The notes under the pieces: model-generated
Seen by the model: the letters and a program-made list of their open reading frames with translations, nothing else
Databases searched by the model: none
What the model was told of the DNA's origin: nothing
In this document: piece by piece, positions 8,151 to 16,874 of the stretch
Position numbering within the stretch: position 1 is the stretch's first letter
How the letters are laid out: every line of letters starts with the position of its first letter
Assembly: GCF_017876515.1 (NCBI RefSeq)
Contig: NZ_JAGIOC010000001.1
Location: forward strand, 620,001 to 684,000
DNA length: 64,000 nt
Source: Brachybacterium fresconis
GTDB taxonomy: Bacteria; Actinomycetota; Actinomycetes; Actinomycetales; Dermabacteraceae
Reading direction: 5' to 3'
Made by a program: the position numbers and the translations under genes

Positions 8151-9178
8151 CACTGGACCTCCATCATCGCGGTGTTCAGGCCGGAGCCGACGCCCATCAG
8201 GAGCACGCGCTCGCCCCGCTCCACGTCGTCCTGGATGTGCGCCAGGGTCATCGGCACCGCCTCGGCGGCGATGTTGCCCCAGTCCGGGAAGGTCACCGGG
8301 ACGCGCTCCATGCCCACCCCGGTGATCTTCGAGAAGTTGCGGGTGTAGACCATCGAGACCTGGTGCGGGATCACGTGCTCGATGCTCTTGAAGTCATGGC
8401 CGGCCTCGTTGGCGCCCTTCCAGGTGTCCAGGATCAGCTCGATCCCGTTCTCCAGCAGACCGGCGGAATCGGTGCGCATGTCCTGCATGTCGGCCACGCA
8501 CAGCTCGTGGTGCTGTGTGCCGGCACGGGCCTGGGTGACGGTGAGGCGATGGCCTTCCGGGTGCTCGTCGGTCGGGCCGATGACCGCGGCGGCCGCCCCG
8601 GATCCCAGGGTCAGGGAGGCGAACTGGTTGTTGAAGTCGTCCCGGGTGGAGGTCTTGGAGTTCAGTCGGTCGATGGTGCCGCGCTGGACCTCCTCGACGT
8701 CCTCGGCGCCGACGATCAAGGCGTACTTGATCTGCCCTGCGTCGATCATGCCGGCAGCCATCGTCATGGCGTTGACGAAGCCCAGGCACGCATTGGTGAT
8801 GTCGAAGTTCATGCAGCTGGTGGGCATGCCCAGCGAGTGGTGGATCCCGGTGGAGACCGCCGGCTCGAGATGCTGACGGGAGACCGAGGCGTTGATCAGA
8901 AGACCGACCTGGTCGCGCATGATAGCGGCCTTGGCCATGGCACGCTCGGCGGCGAGCACGACACCCTGCTTCCAGCCGTTGTCGCGGTCCTTCCACCAGC
9001 GGCGCTCGTAGACGCCCGCGACGCGCTGGAGCACGCCCTTGGGCAGTCGCAGCCTCTTGCGGGCCGGGGCCAGCATGTCGTCGATCTCGTCGGAGGTGAC
9101 CGTGACCTGCGGCAAGGTCATCTCGACCGAGAGCAGGGAGGCATTGCGGTGGACGAATTCCGTGTTCCCGTTCCCCAT
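8147..9178 (-). CDS. oleA: OleA, thiolase-superfamily acyl-CoA condensing enzyme
   Basis: OleA condenses two fatty acyl-CoAs head-to-head to a 2-alkyl-3-oxoalkanoate, the committed step of long-chain olefin synthesis. The 343-residue product resembles beta-ketoacyl-ACP synthase III. Catalytic C131 lies in ITNACLGF, a histidine in IPHQVS and an asparagine in WGNIAAE. The glutamate in RQHLEPAV (E105) corresponds to the OleA-specific Glu that distinguishes it from FabH. It is the first gene of the ole operon, overlapping oleBC by 4 bp. A TAGCGC hexamer 6 nt upstream of the ATG may be the -10 box. Confidence 0.92.
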   Translation of the reverse strand: MGNGNTEFVHRNASLLSVEMTLPQVTVTSDEIDDMLAPARKRLRLPKGVLQRVAGVYERRWWKDRDNGWKQGVVLAAERAMAKAAIMRDQVGLLINASVSRQHLEPAVSTGIHHSLGMPTSCMNFDITNACLGFVNAMTMAAGMIDAGQIKYALIVGAEDVEEVQRGTIDRLNSKTSTRDDFNNQFASLTLGSGAAAAVIGPTDEHPEGHRLTVTQARAGTQHHELCVADMQDMRTDSAGLLENGIELILDTWKGANEAGHDFKSIEHVIPHQVSMVYTRNFSKITGVGMERVPVTFPDWGNIAAEAVPMTLAHIQDDVERGERVLLMGVGSGLNTAMMEVQW

Positions 9179-9369
9179 CTGCGTGCGCTACCCCGTTCGT
9201 CTCGTGCGATTGCTGGTGGCATGGCCGAGCATCCGGCACCGGTCCGGTGCGTCTCGCGCGGTGGCGCGGTCACGACCTGGTCGGGTCCATGCACCCGCCA
9301 TTCTCACACCGTCACCTGAAGGCTGTCTGCCCGGGTGGGGGATCCCACGTCAGCCCCTGGATCCGGACC

Positions 9370-10326
9370 TCAGGCCGCGGAGTCGTCGTCCTCGAGGTGA
9401 TGGCCGAGATGGTGACGGGCGAACAGCAGGCACTGGCGCAGGATCGCCTCCCGCTTGTCCGTGTTGCTGCTGGTGCTGACCTCGAGCAGCACGGACCCCT
9501 CCCAGCCGCGGTTGGCCAGGCGCCGCAGCACCTCGGCGCAGGGCTGATTCCCCTCGCCCGGGGGCAGGTGCTCGTCCTTGGTGGTGCGTCCGGAGCCGTC
9601 GGCCAGGTGGAGGTGGGTCAGGCGGTCCCCGAGACGGTCGATCATCTCCAGCGCATCGTCGCCGGCGGTGGCGGCATGGGACAGATCGACGGTCACGTGC
9701 TCGTAGTCCTCGTCGGTCGGGTCGTGATCGGGCAGGTAGTTCAGCAGCTCCCGCACTCCGAGGCGCCACGGGTACATGTTCTCCACCGCGATCGCGATGC
9801 CGTGCCGGTCCTCGAGCTCGGCGACCCCGGTGACGAAGTCGCGCGCATAGCCGCCCTGCCAGCGGAACGGCGGGTGCGCCACGACGGTGGGCACCCCGAG
9901 CTCCTTGGCGATCTCGACGGTGCGCTCGACCTTGACCCAGGCGTCGCGGCCCCACAGGCCCTGCAGGAAGAACAGGGTGGGCGCATGGAGGGAGAGGATC
10001 GGCTGGTCGTAGCGCTCGACGTAGGTCCGCAGCAGCTCGGGGTCCTGGCTGTCCTTGGGATAGGAGACCATCACCTCGATGCCGTCGTAGCCGATCCGGT
10101 CCGCCAGGCGGAAGGCCTCCTCCACCCCCGAGGGGAACACGGAGGAGGTCGACAGGCCGACGGGGATGCGGCGCTGCGGGTCCTGCTCGCTGCGGGGGTC
10201 GCCTGCGGCGAGCCGACGGCTCAGCGCATCGCGGCTGGAGCGCTGCGCCTTGTTGGGCCGGGTGAGGGGCTTGCGGGCGTCCGGGCGCGGCGTGCTCGTC
10301 CCGGGACGGTCACGGCGTGGGCTCAC
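9370..10326 (-). CDS. Sugar phosphate isomerase/epimerase family TIM-barrel protein
   Basis: The 318-residue protein starts with about 50 basic, low-complexity residues and then a xylose-isomerase-like TIM barrel. Visible barrel elements are VGLSTSSVFP, the metal-ligand-type segments LSLHAPT, VVAHPPF and VENMYPW, VTVDLSHAATAGDD, and a late LLEVS. The family covers endonuclease IV-like and sugar isomerase-like enzymes, and the substrate cannot be read from the sequence. The GTG start has a good GAGGAG site 6 nt upstream. It precedes oleA by about 190 bp on the same strand and is divergent from the Eis-like gene. Confidence 0.8.
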   Translation of the reverse strand: MSPRRDRPGTSTPRPDARKPLTRPNKAQRSSRDALSRRLAAGDPRSEQDPQRRIPVGLSTSSVFPSGVEEAFRLADRIGYDGIEVMVSYPKDSQDPELLRTYVERYDQPILSLHAPTLFFLQGLWGRDAWVKVERTVEIAKELGVPTVVAHPPFRWQGGYARDFVTGVAELEDRHGIAIAVENMYPWRLGVRELLNYLPDHDPTDEDYEHVTVDLSHAATAGDDALEMIDRLGDRLTHLHLADGSGRTTKDEHLPPGEGNQPCAEVLRRLANRGWEGSVLLEVSTSSNTDKREAILRQCLLFARHHLGHHLEDDDSAA

Positions 10327-10379
10327 GACATCTCCTCTGCAGCGGGGTGGGCGCAGTCAGTATGCAACAGCCATCGCCC

Positions 10380-10385
10380 TAGACT
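10380..10385 (+). promoter_or_regulatory. -10 box TAGACT of the Eis-like gene (leaderless geometry)
   Basis: TAGACT is followed by 7 nt and then the ATG, with no Shine-Dalgarno sequence, which fits leaderless initiation. Confidence 0.55.
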
Positions 10386-10392
10386 CGGCGGT

Positions 10393-11664
10393 ATGCGCAT
10401 GCGTGACCTCACTGCGGACGACTACGTCCCCTATCGGACCATGACCTCCGGCGCCTTCGGCGGTGTGATGGAGGACACCGGTCCGCGCCCCTTCGATCCC
10501 GGCCAGACCCCGATCGGGATCGACTCCACGGAGCTGCCCGGCGGGGTCGAGGGCGAGCTCGCCGCCGGTGCCCGGATCCGTCATGACCGCATCACCCTCG
10601 GCGGCGGCGTCGCCCGCTGCGGCGGTGTGGGCGGGCTCGCCGTGCATCCGGCGCATCGGGGCGGCGGGGTCTTCGGACAGCTGCTGACGGCGGTGATCGC
10701 CCGCTGCGCCGCAGAGGGGATGGCGACCTCGATGCTGTACCCCTCGAACCCGTCGATCTACCGCCGCTTCGGCTACCAGGTGGTCGCCCGGGGCGAGCGC
10801 CTGGTCGTCCCGCTGGTCGATCTCCAGCGTCTGCCCCCGGTGACGGGACGGCACCTGGTGCCGGTCACCGCCGCCACCCTGCCGCGCCTGCACGCCCTGT
10901 ACCGGGAGCTGACGGCCGAGGACAACGCGATGCTGCTGCGCGAGGGGCCGCTGTTCGAGCAGGGCATGCCAGGCAAGGGGTGGTCCGCGCTGCTGCTCGA
11001 GGACGAATCCGGCACCGATCACGGCTACCTCTCCTGGACCCGGGTCCCCGGGCCGGGACCGGGGCTCGAGGTGCACGAGATCCTCGGCCGCACCCGCCAT
11101 GACCGTCTCGCTCTGCTGCGCTCGCTGGGGTCCTGGTCGACGGTGCTGGAGGAGGTGACCCTGCGCCTGCGCACGGAGGATCCGGTGCTCGAGGCGCTGC
11201 CCGGCGGAGGCGCGCGCCCGGCGCCGGGCCCGGTGCCGCTGGTGATGATGCGGGTGATCGATACCGCGGCGATGCTCCGGGCGCGGCACGCGCCGGACAC
11301 GCTGCGCGGCACGATCCGGCTCGAGGTGGCCGACGGCACGGTGTCGTCCGGCACCTGCGAGGCGGCGGGGCGCTGGCGCGTGACCGCGGCCGACGGCAGC
11401 ATCACGGTGGAGCCCGAGGACGGGGAGGCGGCCGACGGGGGCGCCAGGGCCGGGGACGCCGACCCCGACGGCGACGGCGACGGCACGGGCACCCTGGGCA
11501 CCGTGCACCTGGACATCCACGCCGCGTCGCTGCTCCTGGTGGGCGGCCGCACCCTGGCCGATGCCCGCCGCCTGGGCCTGGGGGCAGCCGCGGATCCGTC
11601 GGCCGAATCGTTCCTGGACGCCCTGCTGGCCGGGCCCCGTCCCAGCGTGATGGACGCCTTCTGA
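10393..11664 (+). CDS. Eis-like GNAT family N-acetyltransferase
   Basis: Eis proteins acetylate amines such as aminoglycosides or lysines. The 423-residue product has the three-part Eis layout: an N-terminal GNAT domain with the acetyl-CoA loop VHPAHRGGGVFGQLL, a second GNAT-like domain, and a C-terminal sterol-carrier-like domain. It ends in phenylalanine, as does mycobacterial Eis, where the terminal carboxylate acts as the catalytic base. An Asp/Gly-rich insertion (ADPDGDGDGTG) interrupts the C-terminal domain. The start is the ATG after the TAGACT box; a second in-frame ATG lies two codons later. The physiological substrate is unknown. Confidence 0.85.
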   Translation: MRMRDLTADDYVPYRTMTSGAFGGVMEDTGPRPFDPGQTPIGIDSTELPGGVEGELAAGARIRHDRITLGGGVARCGGVGGLAVHPAHRGGGVFGQLLTAVIARCAAEGMATSMLYPSNPSIYRRFGYQVVARGERLVVPLVDLQRLPPVTGRHLVPVTAATLPRLHALYRELTAEDNAMLLREGPLFEQGMPGKGWSALLLEDESGTDHGYLSWTRVPGPGPGLEVHEILGRTRHDRLALLRSLGSWSTVLEEVTLRLRTEDPVLEALPGGGARPAPGPVPLVMMRVIDTAAMLRARHAPDTLRGTIRLEVADGTVSSGTCEAAGRWRVTAADGSITVEPEDGEAADGGARAGDADPDGDGDGTGTLGTVHLDIHAASLLLVGGRTLADARRLGLGAAADPSAESFLDALLAGPRPSVMDAF

Positions 11665-11764
11665 CCCGCCGGGTCGGGCATCGCGATCAGCCCCGTACGC
11701 TGGTCCGGGACCGAGAACCCGACCTGTCCAGACCTCGCCGATCACCGACCCCGGAGCCGACTGC

Positions 11765-12382
11765 ATGGCCAAGCTGCACTTCAAGTACGGAGCGATGAAC
11801 TCCGGCAAGTCCGACACCCTGATCAAGACCGCCTACAACTACGACGAGCGGGGCCTGGCCACGCTCACGGTGAAGCCGGCGCTCGACACCAAGGGGGAGG
11901 ACTGGGTGGTCGCGCGCGGCGGGGCACGGCGCCGGGTGGACGTCCTGGCCCGTCCCGGGGAGGCGGTGCGGGAGCGCGTGCACGCCGTCGCCGACGGGCG
12001 CGGCCTGCGACCCCTGCACGCCGTGCTGGTGGACGAGGCGCAGTTCCTCGACCCCGCCCAGATCGATCAGCTCTTCCGCATCGCCAAGCTGGACGGCATC
12101 TCGGTGATCTGCTACGGACTGCGCACCGACTTCCGCACCGCGACCTTCCCCGGCGCGCAGCGGCTGTTCGAGCTGGCGGACAACGTCGAGAAGCTGCCGA
12201 CGATGTGTCGCTGCGGATCGCAGGCAGAGTTCAACTGCCGCCTGGTCGACGGCCGGTTCGTCTTCGAGGGCGATCAGGTCGCGATCGACGAGGCCCGGAC
12301 GGGCACCGTGACCTATGTGTCGCTGTGCGGGCCGTGCTTCATGCAGGAACAGGAGCGCGCAGGCGTTCACGTGCTCGGCTGA
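11765..12382 (+). CDS. tdk: Thymidine kinase, type II
   Basis: Tdk phosphorylates thymidine to dTMP for salvage. The 205-residue protein has the Walker A motif GAMNSGKS (residues 9-16), Walker B-like VDEAQF (D90, E91), and the structural zinc ligands of the C-terminal lasso domain (C148 and C150 in MCRCG, C188 and C191 in LCGPC). Length and motif order match bacterial type II enzymes. It stands alone downstream of the Eis-like gene. Its 3' flank begins with a direct repeat, and a strong hairpin lies 72 bp beyond the stop. Confidence 0.97.
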   Translation: MAKLHFKYGAMNSGKSDTLIKTAYNYDERGLATLTVKPALDTKGEDWVVARGGARRRVDVLARPGEAVRERVHAVADGRGLRPLHAVLVDEAQFLDPAQIDQLFRIAKLDGISVICYGLRTDFRTATFPGAQRLFELADNVEKLPTMCRCGSQAEFNCRLVDGRFVFEGDQVAIDEARTGTVTYVSLCGPCFMQEQERAGVHVLG

Positions 12383-12412
12383 GTCCCCGCCGTGGGCCGT
12401 CCCCGCCGTGGG
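12383..12412. repeat. 14-bp direct repeat immediately after the tdk stop codon
   Basis: GTCCCCGCCGTGGG occurs twice with a 16-bp period, the first copy abutting the tdk TGA. Confidence 0.85.
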
Positions 12413-12453
12413 TGCAGTCGGTTCCGCACCCGCGGCCGGCCGAGCACGACATC

Positions 12454-12486
12454 GCGCGCCGTGCCCCGTCCGGGGGCACGGCGCGC
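12454..12486. terminator. Bidirectional terminator between tdk and the YtxH-like gene
   Basis: A perfect 14-bp stem (arms 12454-12467 and 12473-12486, GCGCGCCGTGCCCC paired with its complement) closes a 5-nt loop between two convergent genes. There is no U tract, as is common in GC-rich actinobacteria. Confidence 0.85.
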
Positions 12487-12490
12487 GCCG

Positions 12491-12546
12491 GTGTCGTCGG
12501 CCGGCTGCCGCTCAGGAGGTGTCGTCGGCCGGCTGCCGCTCAGGAG
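12491..12546. repeat. 28-bp exact tandem duplication covering the YtxH-like gene end
   Basis: Two identical 28-bp units (12491-12518 and 12519-12546) lie head to tail. The right-hand unit contains the stop codon and last codon of the minus-strand YtxH-like gene; the left-hand unit repeats it in the 3' flank. Confidence 0.95.
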
Positions 12547-12923
12547 CTGAGCGGACGATCCTCGCCGACCTCGCCGTCGCCGCCGGCGTCCGCGGAGTCC
12601 TCCGAGGCGGTGGCGAGGAGATCGGCGTCCTCGTCGAGCTGGTCCTCGGATCCGCCGAGGCGCTCCTTGGCGGATCCGGCCGCGCCGGCCACCCCGCCCT
12701 TGACGGAGGAGGCGACCTCGGGGGCCTTGTCCTTCACGGTGCTCGCGGTGTCCTGGGCGACGCGGCCGGCCGTCTCCTTGGCCTGCGTGGCCCGGCGCTG
12801 CACCTCTGGATCGTCCGCCACCTGGCGTGCGGTGCGCTCGAGGGATTCGTAGGGGCCTCGGCCCGCTCGCGAGCCGATCACGAAGCCGAGGGCGAGTCCG
12901 GCCAGGAAAATGAACTTCTTCAT
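12540..12923 (-). CDS. YtxH-like single-pass membrane protein
   Basis: This is a 127-residue protein with a short membrane segment at its very N-terminus (FIFLAGLALGFVIGS). The actinobacterial YtxH-type motif GSRAGRGPYESLERT follows, then an Ala/Lys/Glu-rich amphipathic region and an acidic C-terminal tail (EDQLDEDADLL). Such proteins are envelope-associated and often stress-induced; no reaction is known. The start was chosen because GGAGGC sits 5-6 nt upstream of this ATG, while the reading frame extends far upstream without support. Confidence 0.8.
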   Translation of the reverse strand: MKKFIFLAGLALGFVIGSRAGRGPYESLERTARQVADDPEVQRRATQAKETAGRVAQDTASTVKDKAPEVASSVKGGVAGAAGSAKERLGGSEDQLDEDADLLATASEDSADAGGDGEVGEDRPLSS

Positions 12924-13129
12924 CGCTGCCTCCAGGGATCGTCGATGTCGTGGACCGCATCGTGTCACAGGAGCATCACGATAGCGCGTCGACCCGACCG
13001 ACCGGTCCTCGTCCCGTCCCTTTCTGGTCCGCCTCTCTGGCCCTCTCCGGTCCGTCACCGGTCCCCTTCCGGTCACACGACCTGCACGCGCGCCGAGCCG
13101 ATCCCCAGGCGACGCGCACGCGGAAGCCC

Positions 13130-13135
13130 TACGAT
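13130..13135 (+). promoter_or_regulatory. Candidate putA -10 box (TACGAT)
   Basis: TACGAT lies about 70 bp upstream of the putA start and immediately upstream of a palindrome, in a 283-bp intergenic region that otherwise shows no gene. Confidence 0.4.
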
Positions 13136-13138
13136 GAC

Positions 13139-13160
13139 CGCAGGGCAATGATGCCCTGCG
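13139..13160. promoter_or_regulatory. Perfect 9-bp inverted repeat at the putative putA transcription start
   Basis: CGCAGGGCA-ATGA-TGCCCTGCG begins 3 nt after the TACGAT box, so it would span the transcription start. It could be a repressor operator or a 5'-UTR hairpin. No linked regulator gene is present. Confidence 0.5.
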
Positions 13161-13206
13161 CCGACCGTTCCCGCCGTGGTTGCACGGCGACCGAGGAGAT
13201 GACCTG

Positions 13207-16200
13207 TTGTCCCCGTCGCAGTTCCCGCTCGATGAGCGCATGACCACCACCTTGACCATCGAAGACGTCGCCGCACAGGTACGCGCCTGGGTCGATGCCG
13301 CCGCGACCCGGCCGATTCCCGGAGCCGCGAAGATGCTCTCGGATCTGCTGCGCGATCCGGAGGGTCTGACCTTCACCCTGGACTTCGTCGACCGCGTGAT
13401 CCGCCCCGAGGATCCGAAGGCGGCCGCCGTCGAGCTGCGCCGCCTGGCCCGGAATCCGCCGGGCTTCCTCCCGCCCGTGCTGCGTCGGGTGGTCGCCCTC
13501 GGCGGCAGCGCCTCCCACGTCGCCCCCTCCGTCGTGGTCCCGACGGCGCAGGCCGCGATGCGCAAGATGGTCTCCCACCTCATCCTCGACGCGCGCAACG
13601 GGCCGCTGACCACCGCGATCACGCGGCTGACCGCCGACGGCACCACCTTGAACATCAACCTGCTCGGAGAGGCCGTGCTCGGCGCGAAGGAGGCATCGCG
13701 CCGCTTGGAGGGGGTGCGCGAGATCGTCGCCCGCCCGGACGTCGACTACGCCTCGATCAAGGTCTCCTCGATCGTGGACCACCTGCCGCTGTGGGCCGCT
13801 TCCCAGACCGTCGACCACATCGTCGAGACCCTGCTGCCGCTCTACCTCGATGCGGCCCGCGCGGAGAACCCCACGTTCTTGAACATGGACATGGAGGAGT
13901 ACCGGGACCTCGAGCTGACCCTGCAGGTCTTCGAGAAGCTCCTGGACCGGCCCGAGCTCGCCCAGCTGCACGCGGGCATCGTGCTGCAGGCCTACCTGCC
14001 CGATGCACCGTCGGCGATGGCACGACTGCGCCGCTTCGCCGAGCGCCGCGTCGCCGCCGGCGGGGCGCCGCTGAAGGTGCGCCTGGTCAAGGGGGCGAAC
14101 CTCGCGATGGAGAAGGTCGACGCCTCCGTGCACGGGTGGACGCAGGCCCCCCTGCTCAGCAAGGAGGAGACCGACGCCCAGTACAAGCGGATGCTGCTCG
14201 AGGCACTGCACCCCGAGCAGCTGCGGTCGGTGCATCTGGGAGTGGCCGGGCACAACCTGTTCGACGTCGCCTTCGCGCATCTGCTGATGGGCGAGCGCGA
14301 GATCCCGGCCGGTCCGGGCAGCGGGGTCGAGTTCGAGATGCTCGCCGGCATGGCCCCCGGTCAGCAGGCCGTGGTCCGCGAGGCGACCGGCAGCATGCGG
14401 CTGTACGCCCCCGTGGTCCACCCCCGCCACTTCGATGTCGCCGTCTCCTACCTGGTGCGCCGATTGGAGGAGAACGCCTCCTCGGAGAACTTCCTGTCGG
14501 CCGCCTTCGAGCTCGACACCGAGCCGGACCTGTTCACCCGCGAGGAGCAGCGCTTCTCCCGCGCTCTGGGTCGGGCGCTGACCGAGACTTCGGTGCCCAC
14601 CCATCGCGACCAGGACCGGGCTCTCGAGTCCCGCGACGGCGGGCCCGTGGAGCTCGGGACGACGATGCTGCCGGCCGTCCCCGGGGCTTTCCGCAACACC
14701 CCGGACACCGATCTGTCCACGGCCGCGAACCAGGCCTGGGCCGAGACCGTCACGCACCGGGTCCGCACCTCCACCCTCGGGGACCAGGAGGTGGCCGACG
14801 CCCGGATCGAGACGGTCGACGGCGTGCAGTCGGTCATCGCCCGGGCGCTCGAGGCCCAGCAGGACTGGGCGGCGCTGCCCGTGCAGAAGCGGGCCCAGGT
14901 GCTGCGCCGTGCCGCCGGGACCCTGGCGGCGCACCGCGGGGACCTGCTGGAGGTCATGGCCTCCGAGACCGGCAAGACCTTCGATCAGGGCGATCCGGAG
15001 ATCAGCGAGGCGATCGACTTCGCTCTCTATTACGCGGAGCAGGCCGAGCAGCTCGATCGTCAGGAGGACGTCGCGTTCACCCCGCGCCGACTGACGCTGG
15101 TGACCCCGCCGTGGAACTTCCCGGTGGCGATCCCCACGGGCGGGACGCTCGCCGCCCTGGTCACCGGCAGCGCCGTGATCATGAAGCCGGCTCCGCAGTC
15201 CCGACGCTGCGGCGCCCTGATCGGCCGCCTGCTGCACGAGGCAGGCATTCCCGAGGGAGTCCTGACCCTCGTCGATGTGCCCGAGAACGAGGTGGGTCGC
15301 GCTCTGATCGCCGACCCGCGGATCGACCAGCTCATCCTCACCGGTGCCTCGGACACTGCCGCCATGTTCGCGTCCTGGCGTCCGGAGCTGCGGATCCTCG
15401 CCGAGACCAGCGGCAAGAACTCGATCATCGTCACTCCCCACGCGGATCTGGATCTGGCGGCGCACGACGTCGCCACCAGTGCATTCGGGCACGCCGGGCA
15501 GAAGTGCTCGGCCGCTTCCCTGGTGATCACCGTCGGCTCCGTCTCCCATTCCCGTCGCTTCTCCGCGCAGCTGGCCGATGCCGTGCTCAGCCTCCACGTC
15601 GGCGAGCCGACGGATCCGACCGTCCAGATGGGACCGGTCATCGAGGAGCCCGGCGAGAAGCTCGCCTCGGGGCTGACGGAGCTGGGGGACGGTGAGTCCT
15701 GGCTCGCGCGCCCCCGACAGCTGGATGACTCCGGACGCCTGTTCTCCCCCGGCGTGCGCGCCGGCGTCGAGGAGGGCTCCGCCTTCCATCTCACGGAGTA
15801 CTTCGGGCCGATCCTCGGCGTGATCCACGCGGAGACCCTCGAGGACGCGGTGCGGATCCAGAACGGCACCGCCTTCGGGCTCACCGCCGGGCTGCACTCC
15901 CTGGAACCAGCCGAGATCGCGTGGTGGACCGAGCACGTCGAGGCCGGGAACCTGTACGTCAACCGCGGCATCACCGGAGCCATCGTGCAGCGTCAGCCCT
16001 TCGGCGGCTGGAAGCGCTCGGCGATCGGGCAGACGTCGAAGGCGGGCGGTCCGAACTATCTCGTCCACCTCATGGACACCGCCGACGCGGGGTCGGCGCT
16101 CGCAGCAGGCGACGAGGACGCCTGGCTGTCCGCCGCCCGTCACTCCGACCGCGAGCACTGGGCGAGCACCTTCATGCCGCGGGACGTGCAGGACCTGCAC

Positions 16201-16668
16201 GGGGAGATCAACGTCCTGCGGCATCTGCCGATCCCGGTGATGGTCCGGGCGGCAGTCGGCACCTCCGCGACCGAGCTTGCCCGCGTGCTGCACGCCGCCG
16301 CCACGGTCGACGCCGAGGTGGAGGTCTCCCTCGCCGACCCGGCGCTGACCGAGGTCGCCACCGCCGCGGGCCTGTCGGGATCCGAGGTCCAGGTCGAGGA
16401 CGCCGCGGCCTTCGCCCGCCGGGTGCCCGGTCTTCGCCAGCCGCGGGTCCGCCTGCTCGGCGAGACCGACGAGGACCTCCGTGCCGCGATCGCCGAGCAC
16501 ATCGACGTCGCCCTGTTCACCGGTGATGTGGTCGCCAGCGGCCGGGTGGAGATGCTGCCGTTCGTCCACGAGCAGGCGATCAGCGCCACTGATCACCGCT
16601 TCGGCAATCCCCTGCCCCACCAGCTGGATCTCACCGGAGGCAGAGGCTACGTGCGTGGACCGGCCTGA
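13207..16668 (+). CDS. putA: Bifunctional proline dehydrogenase / delta-1-pyrroline-5-carboxylate dehydrogenase
   Basis: PutA oxidises proline to glutamate in two steps. The 1153-residue product has a proline dehydrogenase barrel (about residues 90-430, with VRLVKGANLAMEK, HNLFDVAFAHL and FEMLAGM) binding FAD. An aldehyde dehydrogenase domain follows (about 520-960) with Glu733 in ILAETSGKN and nucleophile Cys767 in GHAGQKCSAAS. The C-terminal region (about 990-1153) is a degenerate ALDH-like tail typical of long actinobacterial PutA. I chose TTG because GAGGAG lies about 10 nt upstream; the ATG at 13240 is the alternative. No N-terminal DNA-binding domain is present. Confidence 0.95.
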   Translation: MSPSQFPLDERMTTTLTIEDVAAQVRAWVDAAATRPIPGAAKMLSDLLRDPEGLTFTLDFVDRVIRPEDPKAAAVELRRLARNPPGFLPPVLRRVVALGGSASHVAPSVVVPTAQAAMRKMVSHLILDARNGPLTTAITRLTADGTTLNINLLGEAVLGAKEASRRLEGVREIVARPDVDYASIKVSSIVDHLPLWAASQTVDHIVETLLPLYLDAARAENPTFLNMDMEEYRDLELTLQVFEKLLDRPELAQLHAGIVLQAYLPDAPSAMARLRRFAERRVAAGGAPLKVRLVKGANLAMEKVDASVHGWTQAPLLSKEETDAQYKRMLLEALHPEQLRSVHLGVAGHNLFDVAFAHLLMGEREIPAGPGSGVEFEMLAGMAPGQQAVVREATGSMRLYAPVVHPRHFDVAVSYLVRRLEENASSENFLSAAFELDTEPDLFTREEQRFSRALGRALTETSVPTHRDQDRALESRDGGPVELGTTMLPAVPGAFRNTPDTDLSTAANQAWAETVTHRVRTSTLGDQEVADARIETVDGVQSVIARALEAQQDWAALPVQKRAQVLRRAAGTLAAHRGDLLEVMASETGKTFDQGDPEISEAIDFALYYAEQAEQLDRQEDVAFTPRRLTLVTPPWNFPVAIPTGGTLAALVTGSAVIMKPAPQSRRCGALIGRLLHEAGIPEGVLTLVDVPENEVGRALIADPRIDQLILTGASDTAAMFASWRPELRILAETSGKNSIIVTPHADLDLAAHDVATSAFGHAGQKCSAASLVITVGSVSHSRRFSAQLADAVLSLHVGEPTDPTVQMGPVIEEPGEKLASGLTELGDGESWLARPRQLDDSGRLFSPGVRAGVEEGSAFHLTEYFGPILGVIHAETLEDAVRIQNGTAFGLTAGLHSLEPAEIAWWTEHVEAGNLYVNRGITGAIVQRQPFGGWKRSAIGQTSKAGGPNYLVHLMDTADAGSALAAGDEDAWLSAARHSDREHWASTFMPRDVQDLHGEINVLRHLPIPVMVRAAVGTSATELARVLHAAATVDAEVEVSLADPALTEVATAAGLSGSEVQVEDAAAFARRVPGLRQPRVRLLGETDEDLRAAIAEHIDVALFTGDVVASGRVEMLPFVHEQAISATDHRFGNPLPHQLDLTGGRGYVRGPA

Positions 16669-16700
16669 GCGACGGGATCGCGTGCGCGGGCCGGCCTGAG
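16650..16700. repeat. Duplicated putA 3' end (two 20-bp copies, period 31)
   Basis: The segment encoding the last putA codons plus stop (16650-16669) recurs at 16681-16700 with 18 of 20 bases identical, again including TGA. Confidence 0.8.
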
Positions 16701-16874
16701 GGGCGGCCCACGCACGGTCGTGCCGCGCGACGCGCCGAGCCCGTGGCTCGCCGCGGCCCCGGGCCTCGCCGTGCCGCGCAGCTCGCTGTGCGCCGTCGGG
16801 CGCGCCTCGGTCGGGTCCCGGTACCAAGGTCGTACTCTGACGCGATCGTCACGACGCGAGCATCGAGGAGATCC

